In this document: positions 50,855-59,970 of the stretch, in pieces
Layout of the letters: each line of letters begins with the position of its first letter
Position numbering within the stretch: position 1 is the first letter of the stretch
DNA from: Sulfurimonas autotrophica DSM 16294
GTDB lineage: Bacteria > Campylobacterota > Campylobacteria > Campylobacterales > Sulfurimonadaceae
Length of the DNA stretch: 64,000 nt
Direction: 5' to 3'
Assembly (NCBI RefSeq): GCF_000147355.1
Contig: NC_014506.1
Span: forward strand, 868,001-932,000
Made by a program: the position numbers and the translations under genes
The notes under the pieces: model-generated
Seen by the model: only the letters and a program-made list of their open reading frames with translations
What the model was told of the DNA's origin: nothing
The model's database searches: none

Positions 50855-52255
50855 CTAAAATTTTTCCCAAAAAGTTCCCTGAGGGGTATCCATAAGATTG
50901 ACACCATATGATAAAATCTTATCTCGAAGTGTGTCGGCTAACTCAAAGTTTTTCTCTGCTTTTGCCCCATTTCGTGCTTTTATCAAGAAATTTATTTTTC
51001 CTTTTGTATCTTCATCTATACCGAATTGAAAATACTCAAAAGGATTTTTTACACCAAAGCCCAAAAGTTCTTCTATATAAGCCAAATTTGCCATTGTCTC
51101 ACGCTTGAGCTGTTTATGTTTGCCTGATATATCGAGTGTTTCATTCGCACCGCTTATCATCTCATCTATAAGAGCAAGGGCTGAAGATACATTCATATCG
51201 TCATTTAACGCTTCTAAAAGCTCTTTTTTAAAGGTTGTTTCGTCACTACACGGTGCAAGACCAAAAAGACGTTTTTTGAGTCTGTAGAGCTTGTCAAGGC
51301 GTTTTTTTGAAGCTGCCAAATCCTGCGTGTTAAAATTGAAATTACTTCTGTAATGCGTGCTTAAAAGATAAAAACGAAGCACTTCGCCATCATACTCTTT
51401 GAGTGCATCTTTGAGAAAAAAGCTGTTGCCCAAGGATTTACTCATCTTTTCGCCCTCGATGTTGACAAAACCGTTATGCATCCAGTAGTTTGAAAGTGCA
51501 TGGTTGGTTCCACAGCGTGTCTGTGCCGCTTCATTTTCATGGTGTGGAAAGAGCAGGTCAGCCCCGCCGCCGTGAATATCTATAGCAAAAGGCGTATCAC
51601 GATATGCTAAATGTTTTTCAATCATGGCAGAACACTCCAAATGCCATCCCGGACGGCCTGCTCCGAAAGGACTGGAAAATGTAATGCTGTTGTCTTTGAC
51701 ACTTTTCCAGAGTGCAAAATCGGCATGATTTTTTTTATATGTTGAACTTACCACACGTTCTTGTTTGTCTTCTTCGTTTTGCATACGGTGTGAAAGACTC
51801 AAATACTCACTGTCACTCGCCGTATCAAAGTAAACATCACCTTCAGGTGTTTGATAGGCATGCCCTTTGTCTATAAGTTTTTGTATTAAATCAACCATAG
51901 CTTCAAGACTGTGGGTTGCTTTTGGCTCAATGGTAGGTCTTTTAACGCCGATAGCTTCCATCTCTGTATGAAAAGTCTCTGTGTAAAAGTCTGTGATTTC
52001 TTTTATCTCTTTTTTTTGCTCTATGGCTTTTTTAATGATTTTATCATCTATATCGGTAATGTTTCTGGCATAAGTGACATCATAACCGTTTGCCCTCAAA
52101 ACACGCGTGAGCAAATCAAATACAAGAGCTGATTTCGCGTGCCCGAGGTGAGCATCATCATATACAGTGGGACCACAGACATAGAGTGAGACTTTTCCTT
52201 CTTTAAGCGGAGTGAATTTACGTTTTGTTTTTTGTACAGAATCAAATATATGCAC
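50855..52255 (-). CDS. cysS: cysteinyl-tRNA synthetase
   Basis: CysS charges tRNA(Cys). It is a class I synthetase: the HIGH motif is HLGH in DDAHLGHAKSAL and KMSKS is in GEKMSKSLGN. Zinc ligands are expected at C28 or C29 in YVCGPTVYD, ECSAM, and HHENE. The 466 residues include the C-terminal helical domain. The gene overlaps murJ by 14 bases; cysS-murJ order is as I recall in C. jejuni. Confidence 0.95.
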   Translation of the reverse strand: MHIFDSVQKTKRKFTPLKEGKVSLYVCGPTVYDDAHLGHAKSALVFDLLTRVLRANGYDVTYARNITDIDDKIIKKAIEQKKEIKEITDFYTETFHTEMEAIGVKRPTIEPKATHSLEAMVDLIQKLIDKGHAYQTPEGDVYFDTASDSEYLSLSHRMQNEEDKQERVVSSTYKKNHADFALWKSVKDNSITFSSPFGAGRPGWHLECSAMIEKHLAYRDTPFAIDIHGGGADLLFPHHENEAAQTRCGTNHALSNYWMHNGFVNIEGEKMSKSLGNSFFLKDALKEYDGEVLRFYLLSTHYRSNFNFNTQDLAASKKRLDKLYRLKKRLFGLAPCSDETTFKKELLEALNDDMNVSSALALIDEMISGANETLDISGKHKQLKRETMANLAYIEELLGFGVKNPFEYFQFGIDEDTKGKINFLIKARNGAKAEKNFELADTLRDKILSYGVNLMDTPQGTFWEKF

Positions 52256-53648
52256 GGAGGTATTCCTTTAAAAGTAGTAGTAATGCGATAAGAACAAAAG
52301 AACTTACAGCCAGATAGATGAGATTTTTTGAACGAAGTATAGCAAAAAAGTTTTGCATCCCAAAAACCCTCAGTGTAAAAAAGAGACTTATAAAACCGCC
52401 TATGGTGCTTGCAAGTGCCAAACCTGCCACACCAAAAGGGGCAATGAAAGCTAAGGCAAAAGTAATGTAGACAACAAGAGAAATAGTGGCTATTTTTGCA
52501 GCTTTTGCCTGCATCTCTTTTGCATAAAGCCATAGAACAAAAAGCTTTTGTATGCCAAAAGGTAAAAGTCCGAGCATATACATTTGCAGTACGGCGCTTG
52601 TGTTGTTTGTATCATGTGCGTCAAAAGCACCTCTTTGGAACAGAAGCCAGATAATTTCGTGTGAGAGTATAATACCGCCGATAGTGCTGAGGGTAAGTAA
52701 AAAGGCCAAAAACCAAAAAGCTTTTTGCAGGTTTGCCACAGCTTTTGTTTCATCATTATTTTTTAAATAGCGTGCGATTCTTGGAAACAATGCTATAGAA
52801 GTAGCAATGGCAAAAAGCGCTAAAGGAAGCTGAAAAATACGGTTTGCATAGTAAAGGTAAGAGATTGAGCCTGTTGCTAAAAATGAAGCCAGAAATGTAT
52901 CTAAAAAAGCAGAAACCTGTGCTGTAGAGTTACCCCAGACAGCCGGAAAGAAGTTTGTACGAAATTTTTTTGTTTCATTTTTTATGGATGCTGATTTGGC
53001 TTTAAAGTATTTCAGCCCGCCCAGAAGCAGCTTTGTAAGCCCCAGTTTATATATAGCGATACAGTGCACACTAAGCTGCAGCAGTCCGCCGATAACCACA
53101 CCAAAACTTAAATAATAAACGATTTGGCTCTGGCTTTTGTCTTGTGAGAGGTACAACGCACCAATGAGCGAAAGATTTAGCAGGGCAGTCGAAAATGCCG
53201 AGGTTGCAAAATGGTGTCTATACTGCAGCATGGCACTTAAAAAGGTGACAAAAAATATAAGCGGAAGATACCAAAAGTTAATGGCAACATAGGGCGCGGC
53301 CAATGCTATAGTGTCTGCATTAAAACCTGTGGCAATTGCTTTTGTGAAAAGTCCGGGCACAAGGTTTACAAGTAAGGTTATCAGGAGTATTATAGAAGAG
53401 AAAATAAGTAATATATTTATACTAAATACAGCCTTATGTCTGCTTCGCGTAAAGGCAGGTATAAAAACTTGGGTAAAAGCACCTTCTGCAAATATTCTAC
53501 GAAACAGATTAGGCAGTTTAAAGGCAATAAAAAATATGTCACTGTATATGTTTGCGCCAAGAGCTGATGCGGTTAAAAGGTCTCTGAAAAATCCTAACAC
53601 ACGGGAGGTTAGAATTCCAAAACTATTAGTAAATATTGCTTTAAACAT
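52242..53648 (-). CDS. murJ: lipid II flippase MurJ
   Basis: MurJ flips lipid II across the inner membrane for peptidoglycan synthesis. The protein has about 14 helices, with the N-terminal SRVLGFFRDLLTASALGANIYSDIFFIAFKLPNLFRRIFAEGAFTQ carrying the conserved arginines and the F-R-R-I-F-A-E-G-A-F motif of the MVF family. I choose the ATG at 53648, with AAGAAG upstream, giving 468 residues; the longer frame begins at 53693 with 15 polar residues. Its 3' end overlaps cysS by 14 bases. It is divergent from the DUF342 gene. Confidence 0.92.
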   Translation of the reverse strand: MFKAIFTNSFGILTSRVLGFFRDLLTASALGANIYSDIFFIAFKLPNLFRRIFAEGAFTQVFIPAFTRSRHKAVFSINILLIFSSIILLITLLVNLVPGLFTKAIATGFNADTIALAAPYVAINFWYLPLIFFVTFLSAMLQYRHHFATSAFSTALLNLSLIGALYLSQDKSQSQIVYYLSFGVVIGGLLQLSVHCIAIYKLGLTKLLLGGLKYFKAKSASIKNETKKFRTNFFPAVWGNSTAQVSAFLDTFLASFLATGSISYLYYANRIFQLPLALFAIATSIALFPRIARYLKNNDETKAVANLQKAFWFLAFLLTLSTIGGIILSHEIIWLLFQRGAFDAHDTNNTSAVLQMYMLGLLPFGIQKLFVLWLYAKEMQAKAAKIATISLVVYITFALAFIAPFGVAGLALASTIGGFISLFFTLRVFGMQNFFAILRSKNLIYLAVSSFVLIALLLLLKEYLRAYI

Positions 53649-53749
53649 AGGCTTCTTTGTCGATATAATATTAGTTTTACACAATTTTAACAAATTTTTG
53701 GTTAAAATCTTTTATAACTAAAATTAAAAAAAAGTATGGTAACTTAATT

Positions 53750-55657
53750 ATGGCATTATTTGGCTCTGATAAAAAGACTAAAACAGCAAGAAAAGTCCGT
53801 CCGACAGTTATAAGAACTCAAAACGTTGCTAAAGAGATATTTAATATAGCAAAGTCTTATGAAATAAAGCCGGAACTGCTTGATTTTAATATACTTGATA
53901 TTCAAACCTACACAAGAATAAAAAGTGATAAACAAGAAACAGAATGGAAAGAAGTATCACAAGATGAATTGCGTGAGCTTGATGATGAGAAAACCTACCT
54001 GAATCCTGATTTCCAAATTAAACAGACATATGAAGTGGAAGTTTTTTCAAAAAGAGTTCAAGAAGAAGATTTTTGTAAAAACTTTATAACAGCTGTCGGT
54101 GCCAATGCAACAAAATGTAAAGTTTACCTGAGTATTTCGGCCGGGTCGAGTATTGATTATAACCCCAGATTTGAAGATAATTTTATAGATTTGATTAATA
54201 AGAAAAAAATAAGAGCCGGAATTCTTGTGTATGTTTTTGATGAAATGCTGCCAGATGTGGTTTCAAAAATTTCTGCGCGTATAAGGGTTGCACAGCATTT
54301 AGAGTTTGAAAAAAGTGAAACACATTTAATTGCAGAAGGGTTTGAACCAACACCCACAACAGATGATGCATTGATACTACATTTTGAAAAAAATAAAGAG
54401 CTAAAAGATAATGAAAAGATAGATTATGCCTCGAGAGGGTTTATACAAAGTGTCAAAAAAGATGAATTACTTATAGAATACATCAAGCCAAAGCTCGGAA
54501 AACCGGGAAGAAACTGTCGTGGGGAGTATATGAATCCTTCTGAACCTGTTGTTAAACATGAACCGACATTTAAAGTTGACAGTACGATTAAAGTGGTAGA
54601 AGATGAAGAGTCAATAAAATACTATGCAAATGAAAACGGTTATATTGCTTTTGAGAATGAGACGTATGTCATTAAAAATGAAGTAGATGTCGGTGAAATT
54701 AGTTTTAAAACGACAGGGTCCATTCAAAGCGGTGTGGATTCCGATGTCGACATTTCCGTAAAAGAGACAGATGCAATCAAAGATGCTGTAGGTACAGGTA
54801 TGATTGTTGAAGTAAGCAAAATCAATATTGAGGGGAATGTCGGCTCCAATGCAAAAGTTATTGCTAAAGAAGCTGTAATACATGGACAGACGCATAAAAC
54901 AGCGATTGTGCAAGCAGATGATTTGGAAATAAATGTCCATAAAGGCAAAGCCTATGGAAAAAATATTCGAGTTACCAGACTTGAGCATGGAAAGATACAA
55001 GGTGAGAAGGTAAAGGTAGCACAAGCTTTAGGTGGTATAATTCTGGGCAAGGAAATAGACATAGACATTTGTGCCTCACATGTAAAAGCAACTGCAACGA
55101 AACGAATAGAAATTCAAAAACTCCAGGGCAGTGAGAACGTCTTTACTATTGATCCTTTATTAAAAAAAGATGCGAAAGAAGATTTAGATTCAAATCAAGA
55201 GAGTATAGAAAATTTAGAGTTAGAATTAAAAGAGCTCAAACAAGAGCTGAAAAAACAGACTCATTTGATTAAAGAAGCTACTCCTGCTTTTATAGAAATT
55301 AAAAAAAGATTGATGCATTACAAGAAAAATGGTGTAAAAATGCCTGATTCTTTTGTAAAAAAGTATAAGCAGTTTCAGTCAATGCAGGAAAATGTGAAGA
55401 ATTTAAAAGCAGAGTATGAAGTGACGCAAGACCAGCTAAATCTTTTAACAACAAGAACTTCGTCTTTTCAAGACAACATTTTGGATGCAAGAATTATAAA
55501 CAGAGATAAATGGATTGGGTATAACGAAATTAAATTTAAGCTGGTTGACCCTCCGATTGAAGTGGTTTACAAACCTATGGAAGGTTCCCATGAACAGGTC
55601 TTTGGTCTGGTGCAATTAGATGAAGGCGAGTATGTCATTCGCCCAATGAGTGAATAA
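53750..55657 (+). CDS. DUF342/FapA family protein
   Basis: A 635-residue cytosolic protein with the DUF342 (FapA) layout: a mixed N-terminal domain with ISAGSSIDYNPRFEDNF, a core of right-handed beta-helix-type repeats at about 290-470 (VGSNAKVIAKEAVIHGQ, GKIQGEKVKVAQALGGIILGKEIDI) and a C-terminal coiled coil at about 480-570 before a final strand domain. In Vibrio a FapA protein helps flagellum assembly, but many members have no known role. Its gene stands just before ruvA-ddl-hydrolase-murF, the place of an unknown gene in the corresponding C. jejuni cluster. Confidence 0.82.
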   Translation: MALFGSDKKTKTARKVRPTVIRTQNVAKEIFNIAKSYEIKPELLDFNILDIQTYTRIKSDKQETEWKEVSQDELRELDDEKTYLNPDFQIKQTYEVEVFSKRVQEEDFCKNFITAVGANATKCKVYLSISAGSSIDYNPRFEDNFIDLINKKKIRAGILVYVFDEMLPDVVSKISARIRVAQHLEFEKSETHLIAEGFEPTPTTDDALILHFEKNKELKDNEKIDYASRGFIQSVKKDELLIEYIKPKLGKPGRNCRGEYMNPSEPVVKHEPTFKVDSTIKVVEDEESIKYYANENGYIAFENETYVIKNEVDVGEISFKTTGSIQSGVDSDVDISVKETDAIKDAVGTGMIVEVSKINIEGNVGSNAKVIAKEAVIHGQTHKTAIVQADDLEINVHKGKAYGKNIRVTRLEHGKIQGEKVKVAQALGGIILGKEIDIDICASHVKATATKRIEIQKLQGSENVFTIDPLLKKDAKEDLDSNQESIENLELELKELKQELKKQTHLIKEATPAFIEIKKRLMHYKKNGVKMPDSFVKKYKQFQSMQENVKNLKAEYEVTQDQLNLLTTRTSSFQDNILDARIINRDKWIGYNEIKFKLVDPPIEVVYKPMEGSHEQVFGLVQLDEGEYVIRPMSE

Positions 55658-55671
55658 GGAATATATGAAGT

Positions 55672-56241
55672 ATGATAGTTGGTTTACACGGAAAAGTTGA
55701 ATACAAAGAGCCTGCATATGTACATGTAAACGTACAAGGTATAGTATATGAAGTTTTTATCTCTTTGCATACTTTTTCTGCACTGCCAAAAGAAGATGTT
55801 TCGTTATTTACGACGCAAATTATTCGTGAAGATGCACAGCTTCTTTTTGGTTTTATGGATATGTCAGAGAAAAAAATGTTTTCTCGTTTGATTAAAATTA
55901 ACGGCGTAGGACCAAAAGTAGCGATGGCCATATGTTCCACATACACACCTTCACAATTTGCAACGGTTATAAATAACAAAGATGTCAACGGTGTTAAAAA
56001 GGTACCGGGAATCGGTCCTAAAAGTGCAGGACGTATTTTAGTAGAACTTAACGGTTTTGATGCTGAAATACTCGGTGACAGTGCGACGCCTCAAGCCTCA
56101 CAGGCATTCAATGAAGCCAGTGAAGCACTTGAAGCCCTAGGCTTTAAAAAAGATAAAATCTCAAAAGCATTGAGTGCATGTGAAGGTGATGATACAGCAT
56201 CACTTGTAAAAGGTGCACTAAAACAACTTCAAACAATTTAA
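55672..56241 (+). CDS. ruvA: Holliday junction DNA helicase subunit RuvA
   Basis: RuvA binds four-way junctions as a tetramer and directs RuvB for branch migration. The N-terminal OB-like domain begins MIVGLHGKVEYKEPAYVHVNVQGIVYEVFIS. Tandem helix-hairpin-helix motifs follow in LIKINGVGPKVAMAIC and VKKVPGIGPKSAGRILVEL. A flexible linker and a C-terminal UBA-like domain (ALEALGFKKDKISKAL) end the 189 residues. It is preceded by a GAAGT ribosome region and followed after 13 bases by ddl. Confidence 0.95.
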   Translation: MIVGLHGKVEYKEPAYVHVNVQGIVYEVFISLHTFSALPKEDVSLFTTQIIREDAQLLFGFMDMSEKKMFSRLIKINGVGPKVAMAICSTYTPSQFATVINNKDVNGVKKVPGIGPKSAGRILVELNGFDAEILGDSATPQASQAFNEASEALEALGFKKDKISKALSACEGDDTASLVKGALKQLQTI

Positions 56242-56254
56242 AAGGAAATATCTA

Positions 56255-57292
56255 TTGAAATTAACAATTTTATTCGGCGGTGCAAGTTTCGAGCATGAAA
56301 TCAGTATAGTCAGTGCAATAACTTTAAAAGAAAAATTATCAAATTTTGATCTGACATTTATATTTTGTGATAGTGATCATACTTTTTATTTGGTAGAAGC
56401 TTCTAAAATGAAAGCAGTTACATTTTCTAAGGGTGAGCATAAAAAGATGCCCGTTTTAACACTTGCTCAGGGTGCATTTGTGCAAAAAAGTATGTTTTCA
56501 AAGAGTGAATACAACAGTGTTGTTTTAAATCTTATTCACGGAGCTGACGGAGAAGACGGAACAATAGCTGCACTGCTTGATTTTTACTCTATAAAGTACA
56601 TCGGTCCGCGTGTTGATGCCTGTACATTTTCCTATGACAAGCGCTATACAAAATATCTTTGTGAAGCTATCGGCGTAAAAAGTGTGAAGTATGAAGTGAT
56701 GCATAAAAATGAACATTGTAATATTCAAACACCTTATCCTATTATAATAAAGCCTTCTTCTCTTGGCAGCTCTATCGGCGTAAGTATAGTAAAAGATGAA
56801 AGCGAGCTTGATTATGCACTGGATGTTGCTTTTGAATTTGATGATACGGTTATAGTAGAGCCTTTTTTAGAGGGTGTAAAAGAGTACAATTTGGCGGGTT
56901 ATTATGCAAACGGAGCTATGCATTACTCAATCGTTGAAGAACCGCATAAAGAAGAATTTTTAGACTTTGAAAAAAAATATATGGATTTTTCAAGAAGTGA
57001 GCAGGTACTTACAGCAGATGTAAGCGAAGAACTGACTCTGCGTCTGAAAACCAATTTTGAAAAAGTTTATCGCGGTTTGTTTGAAGGTGCTTTGATACGC
57101 TGTGATTTCTTTGTTTTCAATGATGAAGTTTTACTCAATGAAATTAATCCTATACCGGGTTCCATGGCAAATTACCTTTTTGAAGACTTTGCTGTATCTC
57201 TTGAAGAACTTTCATCATCTCTGCCGCATTCAAAACGCCCGAAAGTGACTTACGAGTACATTCATTCAATTTCTCAGGCGAAAGGGAAATAG
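56255..57292 (+). CDS. ddl: D-alanine--D-alanine ligase
   Basis: Ddl makes the D-Ala-D-Ala dipeptide for peptidoglycan. Features are FGGASFEHEISIVSA, HGADGEDGTIAALLDFYSIKYIGP in the first half, the ATP-grasp IIIKPSSLGSSIGVSIV, and the metal site LIRCDFFVFNDEVLLNEINPIPG near the end. At 345 residues it is complete. Translation starts with TTG. It is directly followed by an alpha/beta hydrolase gene and then murF, which uses its product. Confidence 0.95.
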   Translation: MKLTILFGGASFEHEISIVSAITLKEKLSNFDLTFIFCDSDHTFYLVEASKMKAVTFSKGEHKKMPVLTLAQGAFVQKSMFSKSEYNSVVLNLIHGADGEDGTIAALLDFYSIKYIGPRVDACTFSYDKRYTKYLCEAIGVKSVKYEVMHKNEHCNIQTPYPIIIKPSSLGSSIGVSIVKDESELDYALDVAFEFDDTVIVEPFLEGVKEYNLAGYYANGAMHYSIVEEPHKEEFLDFEKKYMDFSRSEQVLTADVSEELTLRLKTNFEKVYRGLFEGALIRCDFFVFNDEVLLNEINPIPGSMANYLFEDFAVSLEELSSSLPHSKRPKVTYEYIHSISQAKGK

Positions 57293-58027
57293 ATGGCGGT
57301 TAAGTCTATTCAGCACAATCAACACACTTTTGATATAAGTTATGAAATTGTTAACCCGGAGGCAAAAGTCGACTTGATTATTTTGCACGGCTGGGGAAGC
57401 AATAAAAACTTGATGAAGCAGACATTTTCACCTTATATGAGTGCTTTTCGTCATATTTATATAGATTTACCGGGTTTTGGCAACTCTACATGCAGTGCGG
57501 CATTAACGACAGCTGATGTGGCAAGAATAGTAGAGTTGCTGATGATTCATATGAATGCTTCTAAAGATATTATACTTGGACACTCTTTTGGCGGAAAAGT
57601 TGCATTGCTGCTTGAACCGAAAGTTTTGGTGTTAGTCGCAAGTGCAGGTATATATACACCTAAGTCCTTAAAGGTGCAGGCAAAAATAGCTGTTTTTAAA
57701 GCATTAAAAGGTCTTGGTTTGTCCAAATTCCGTTCACTCTTTGTAGCGAATGATGCAAAAGAGCTCAGTGAGTATATGTACCAAACTTTTAAAAATGTGG
57801 TAAATGAAGATTTTAGTGACGAATTTGCAAAATTTGATGAAAAAGCACTCCTTTTTTGGGGCAAAGATGACACAGCCACACCGCTGGATTCTGCAAAGAA
57901 AATAAATACACTTATAAATGATGCAACACTTGAAACCTATGATGGCGATCACTACTTTTTTATGAAAAATGCACAAGATATTTCTGCAAAAATACAAACT
58001 GCTTTTTTAGAAACACTGGGACAATAA
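57293..58027 (+). CDS. alpha/beta hydrolase
   Basis: A 244-residue cytosolic hydrolase. The nucleophile is S98 in LGHSFGGKVAL, the oxyanion region is LHGWGSNKN (31-39), the acid is in FWGKDDTATP and the histidine in DGDHYFFMKN. The substrate is unknown. The conserved position between ddl and murF, also recalled in C. jejuni, suggests a link to cell-wall precursors, which is inference. It begins at the base after the ddl stop codon. Confidence 0.85.
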   Translation: MAVKSIQHNQHTFDISYEIVNPEAKVDLIILHGWGSNKNLMKQTFSPYMSAFRHIYIDLPGFGNSTCSAALTTADVARIVELLMIHMNASKDIILGHSFGGKVALLLEPKVLVLVASAGIYTPKSLKVQAKIAVFKALKGLGLSKFRSLFVANDAKELSEYMYQTFKNVVNEDFSDEFAKFDEKALLFWGKDDTATPLDSAKKINTLINDATLETYDGDHYFFMKNAQDISAKIQTAFLETLGQ

Positions 58028-59473
58028 ATGCAAGAGTATGAAACACTGACAGCCTTTGTAACCAATGTGCTTTTCGTAACGCTTTTAGGCTGGTACTTAA
58101 TTACAAACCTGCAATGGTATGATTATAAGTTAGAACGTGTACTATTTAAACATCATAAACCGCATTGGCACATTTTATATTTTATTATTCCTTTTATAGC
58201 CTACTATACGACGGGTAAGTTTTTTGTTATATTTTTCATATTTGCCTTTGTTCCGGGTATTATTATCTGGTATAAAAAGCTTGATAAAAAGCTGGTCTTA
58301 ACCTGGCGTGTCAAACGTTTTTTAATTCTTTTAGTCTCTTTGACACTTTTTCAAGATGTTTTATGTACGCTCAAACAAGGCTGTGCCGTTTATGGTGTGT
58401 TTATGCCTTTGGCTCTTGCTTACATCGGCAGTTATATTATAGAAAAGTTTCTTTTTAAAGTTTATATGAAAGAGGCAAAGAAAAAACTGCGCTCTATGAA
58501 AGATTTAGAAATCATTTGTATCACCGGCAGTTACGGTAAGACAAGTATTAAAAACTTTACAGCACAGATACTCTCTCATAAATTTAAAGTTTATGCGACC
58601 CCAAGAAGTGTCAATACTTTAGGCGGAATTATTGCAGATATAAATAATAATCTGTCCCAAGATACAGAGATATATGTATGTGAAGCAGGGGCACGCCAGA
58701 GTGGTGACATCTATGAAATCACTACATTTTTAGAGCCGCAGACAGTTGTTGTCGGGCGTGTCGGTGAGGCTCATATAGAGTATTTTAAATCTTTGAAGAA
58801 TATTATAGCCACCAAGCTTGAGATTATGCAGTCACCTAAACTGAAACAGGCTTTTATTCATACTTCTGTAACAGATGAGCCGCATGAAAAAGTGACCTTT
58901 TTCGGTGATGAAATTAAAAACATTGATGCAGGGCTTGAAGGTACCGATTTTGATATTGAACTAGAGGGTAAAACACTTCATCTTCATACAGATATTTTGG
59001 GTGCATTTCAGACGATGAATATCGCCGTAGCGGTAAGAATAGCAAAAAGCTTTGGGCTGAGTGATGATGAAATAATAGACGCTGTGAAAAATTTAGAACC
59101 GGTTGAGCATAGACTCCAGCTTATAAAAGCCGGCGGAAAAATCATTTTGGATGACGGATATAACGGTAATATTGACGGAATGCTTGAGGGCATACGATTG
59201 TGCTCACTTCATAAAGGCAGAAAAGTTATAGTAACGCCGGGGCTTGTTGAGAGCAGTGATGAGTTAAACTTGAAGTTGATTGAAGCTATAAACAAAGTAT
59301 TTGACATTGTTATAGTTACAGGTTCTTTAAATGCGGAACTGTTTGACAAGAACTTACATGTAAAGAATAAAATAATGCTCAAAGACAAATCAGCGATGGT
59401 GGATGTATTGGCAAATCAGACAAAATCAGGTGACATCATACTTTTTGCAAATGATGCACCGAATTTTATATAG
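58028..59473 (+). CDS. murF: UDP-N-acetylmuramoyl-tripeptide--D-alanyl-D-alanine ligase
   Basis: MurF adds the D-Ala-D-Ala dipeptide to UDP-MurNAc-tripeptide. The catalytic P-loop is ITGSYGKTS at 165-173, followed by NTLGGIIADINNNL and the ILDDGYNGNIDGMLEGI segment of the central domain. Unlike E. coli MurF, the first 145 residues contain about four hydrophobic segments (for example HILYFIIPFIAYY and FFVIFFIFAFVPGIIIW), so the enzyme should be membrane-bound; this form is common in Campylobacterota. It is 481 residues. It begins directly after the hydrolase gene. Confidence 0.88.
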   Translation: MQEYETLTAFVTNVLFVTLLGWYLITNLQWYDYKLERVLFKHHKPHWHILYFIIPFIAYYTTGKFFVIFFIFAFVPGIIIWYKKLDKKLVLTWRVKRFLILLVSLTLFQDVLCTLKQGCAVYGVFMPLALAYIGSYIIEKFLFKVYMKEAKKKLRSMKDLEIICITGSYGKTSIKNFTAQILSHKFKVYATPRSVNTLGGIIADINNNLSQDTEIYVCEAGARQSGDIYEITTFLEPQTVVVGRVGEAHIEYFKSLKNIIATKLEIMQSPKLKQAFIHTSVTDEPHEKVTFFGDEIKNIDAGLEGTDFDIELEGKTLHLHTDILGAFQTMNIAVAVRIAKSFGLSDDEIIDAVKNLEPVEHRLQLIKAGGKIILDDGYNGNIDGMLEGIRLCSLHKGRKVIVTPGLVESSDELNLKLIEAINKVFDIVIVTGSLNAELFDKNLHVKNKIMLKDKSAMVDVLANQTKSGDIILFANDAPNFI

Positions 59474-59481
59474 GATTTTTA

Positions 59482-59970
59482 GTGTTACATGTAGTCGATA
59501 AGTTTATGAAATATGTTGCTTATTTGACCGCTGTAATCCTTGCGTTGCTTGTTGTTTTAGTTGTTTTTGATGCAACAAGCCGTTACCTTTTTTCGCATGG
59601 TTCAACTGCACTTCAAGAGCTGGAATGGCACTTTTTTGATGTTGTGATTTTACTCAGCATCGCTTTTACTCTGCGTTATAATGCCCATGTTCGTGTTGAT
59701 ATTTTTTATGACAGATTTTCACCCAAAACACAGGCTTTTATAAACATTGTCTCAGCTCTGTTTTTTGTGCTCCCTCTCTCTTTTTTGATTATTTATATTG
59801 GTATAGATTTTGTGGAGATGAGTTTTGTGCAGCATGAAGCATCTTCAGACCCGGGTGGTTTGAAATACCGCTGGATAGTGAAAGCTTTGATGCCGCTAGG
59901 TTTTATATTTTTATTATTGCAGGCTCTCAAAGAACTGATAAGTGACATTAAAAAATGGAAGTCGCTATGA
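59482..59970 (+). CDS. TRAP transporter small permease subunit (DctQ type)
   Basis: A 162-residue protein with four transmembrane segments, including ILALLVVLVVFDATSRYLF near the start and the typical LEWHFFDVVILLSIAFTLRYNAHVRVDIFYDRFSP in the middle, the signature region of DctQ. DctQ bridges the large permease and the periplasmic binding protein in Na+- or H+-driven uptake of organic acids. Start is GTG at 59482. It lies nine bases after murF and couples to the next gene through an ATGA overlap. Confidence 0.85.
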   Translation: MLHVVDKFMKYVAYLTAVILALLVVLVVFDATSRYLFSHGSTALQELEWHFFDVVILLSIAFTLRYNAHVRVDIFYDRFSPKTQAFINIVSALFFVLPLSFLIIYIGIDFVEMSFVQHEASSDPGGLKYRWIVKALMPLGFIFLLLQALKELISDIKKWKSL

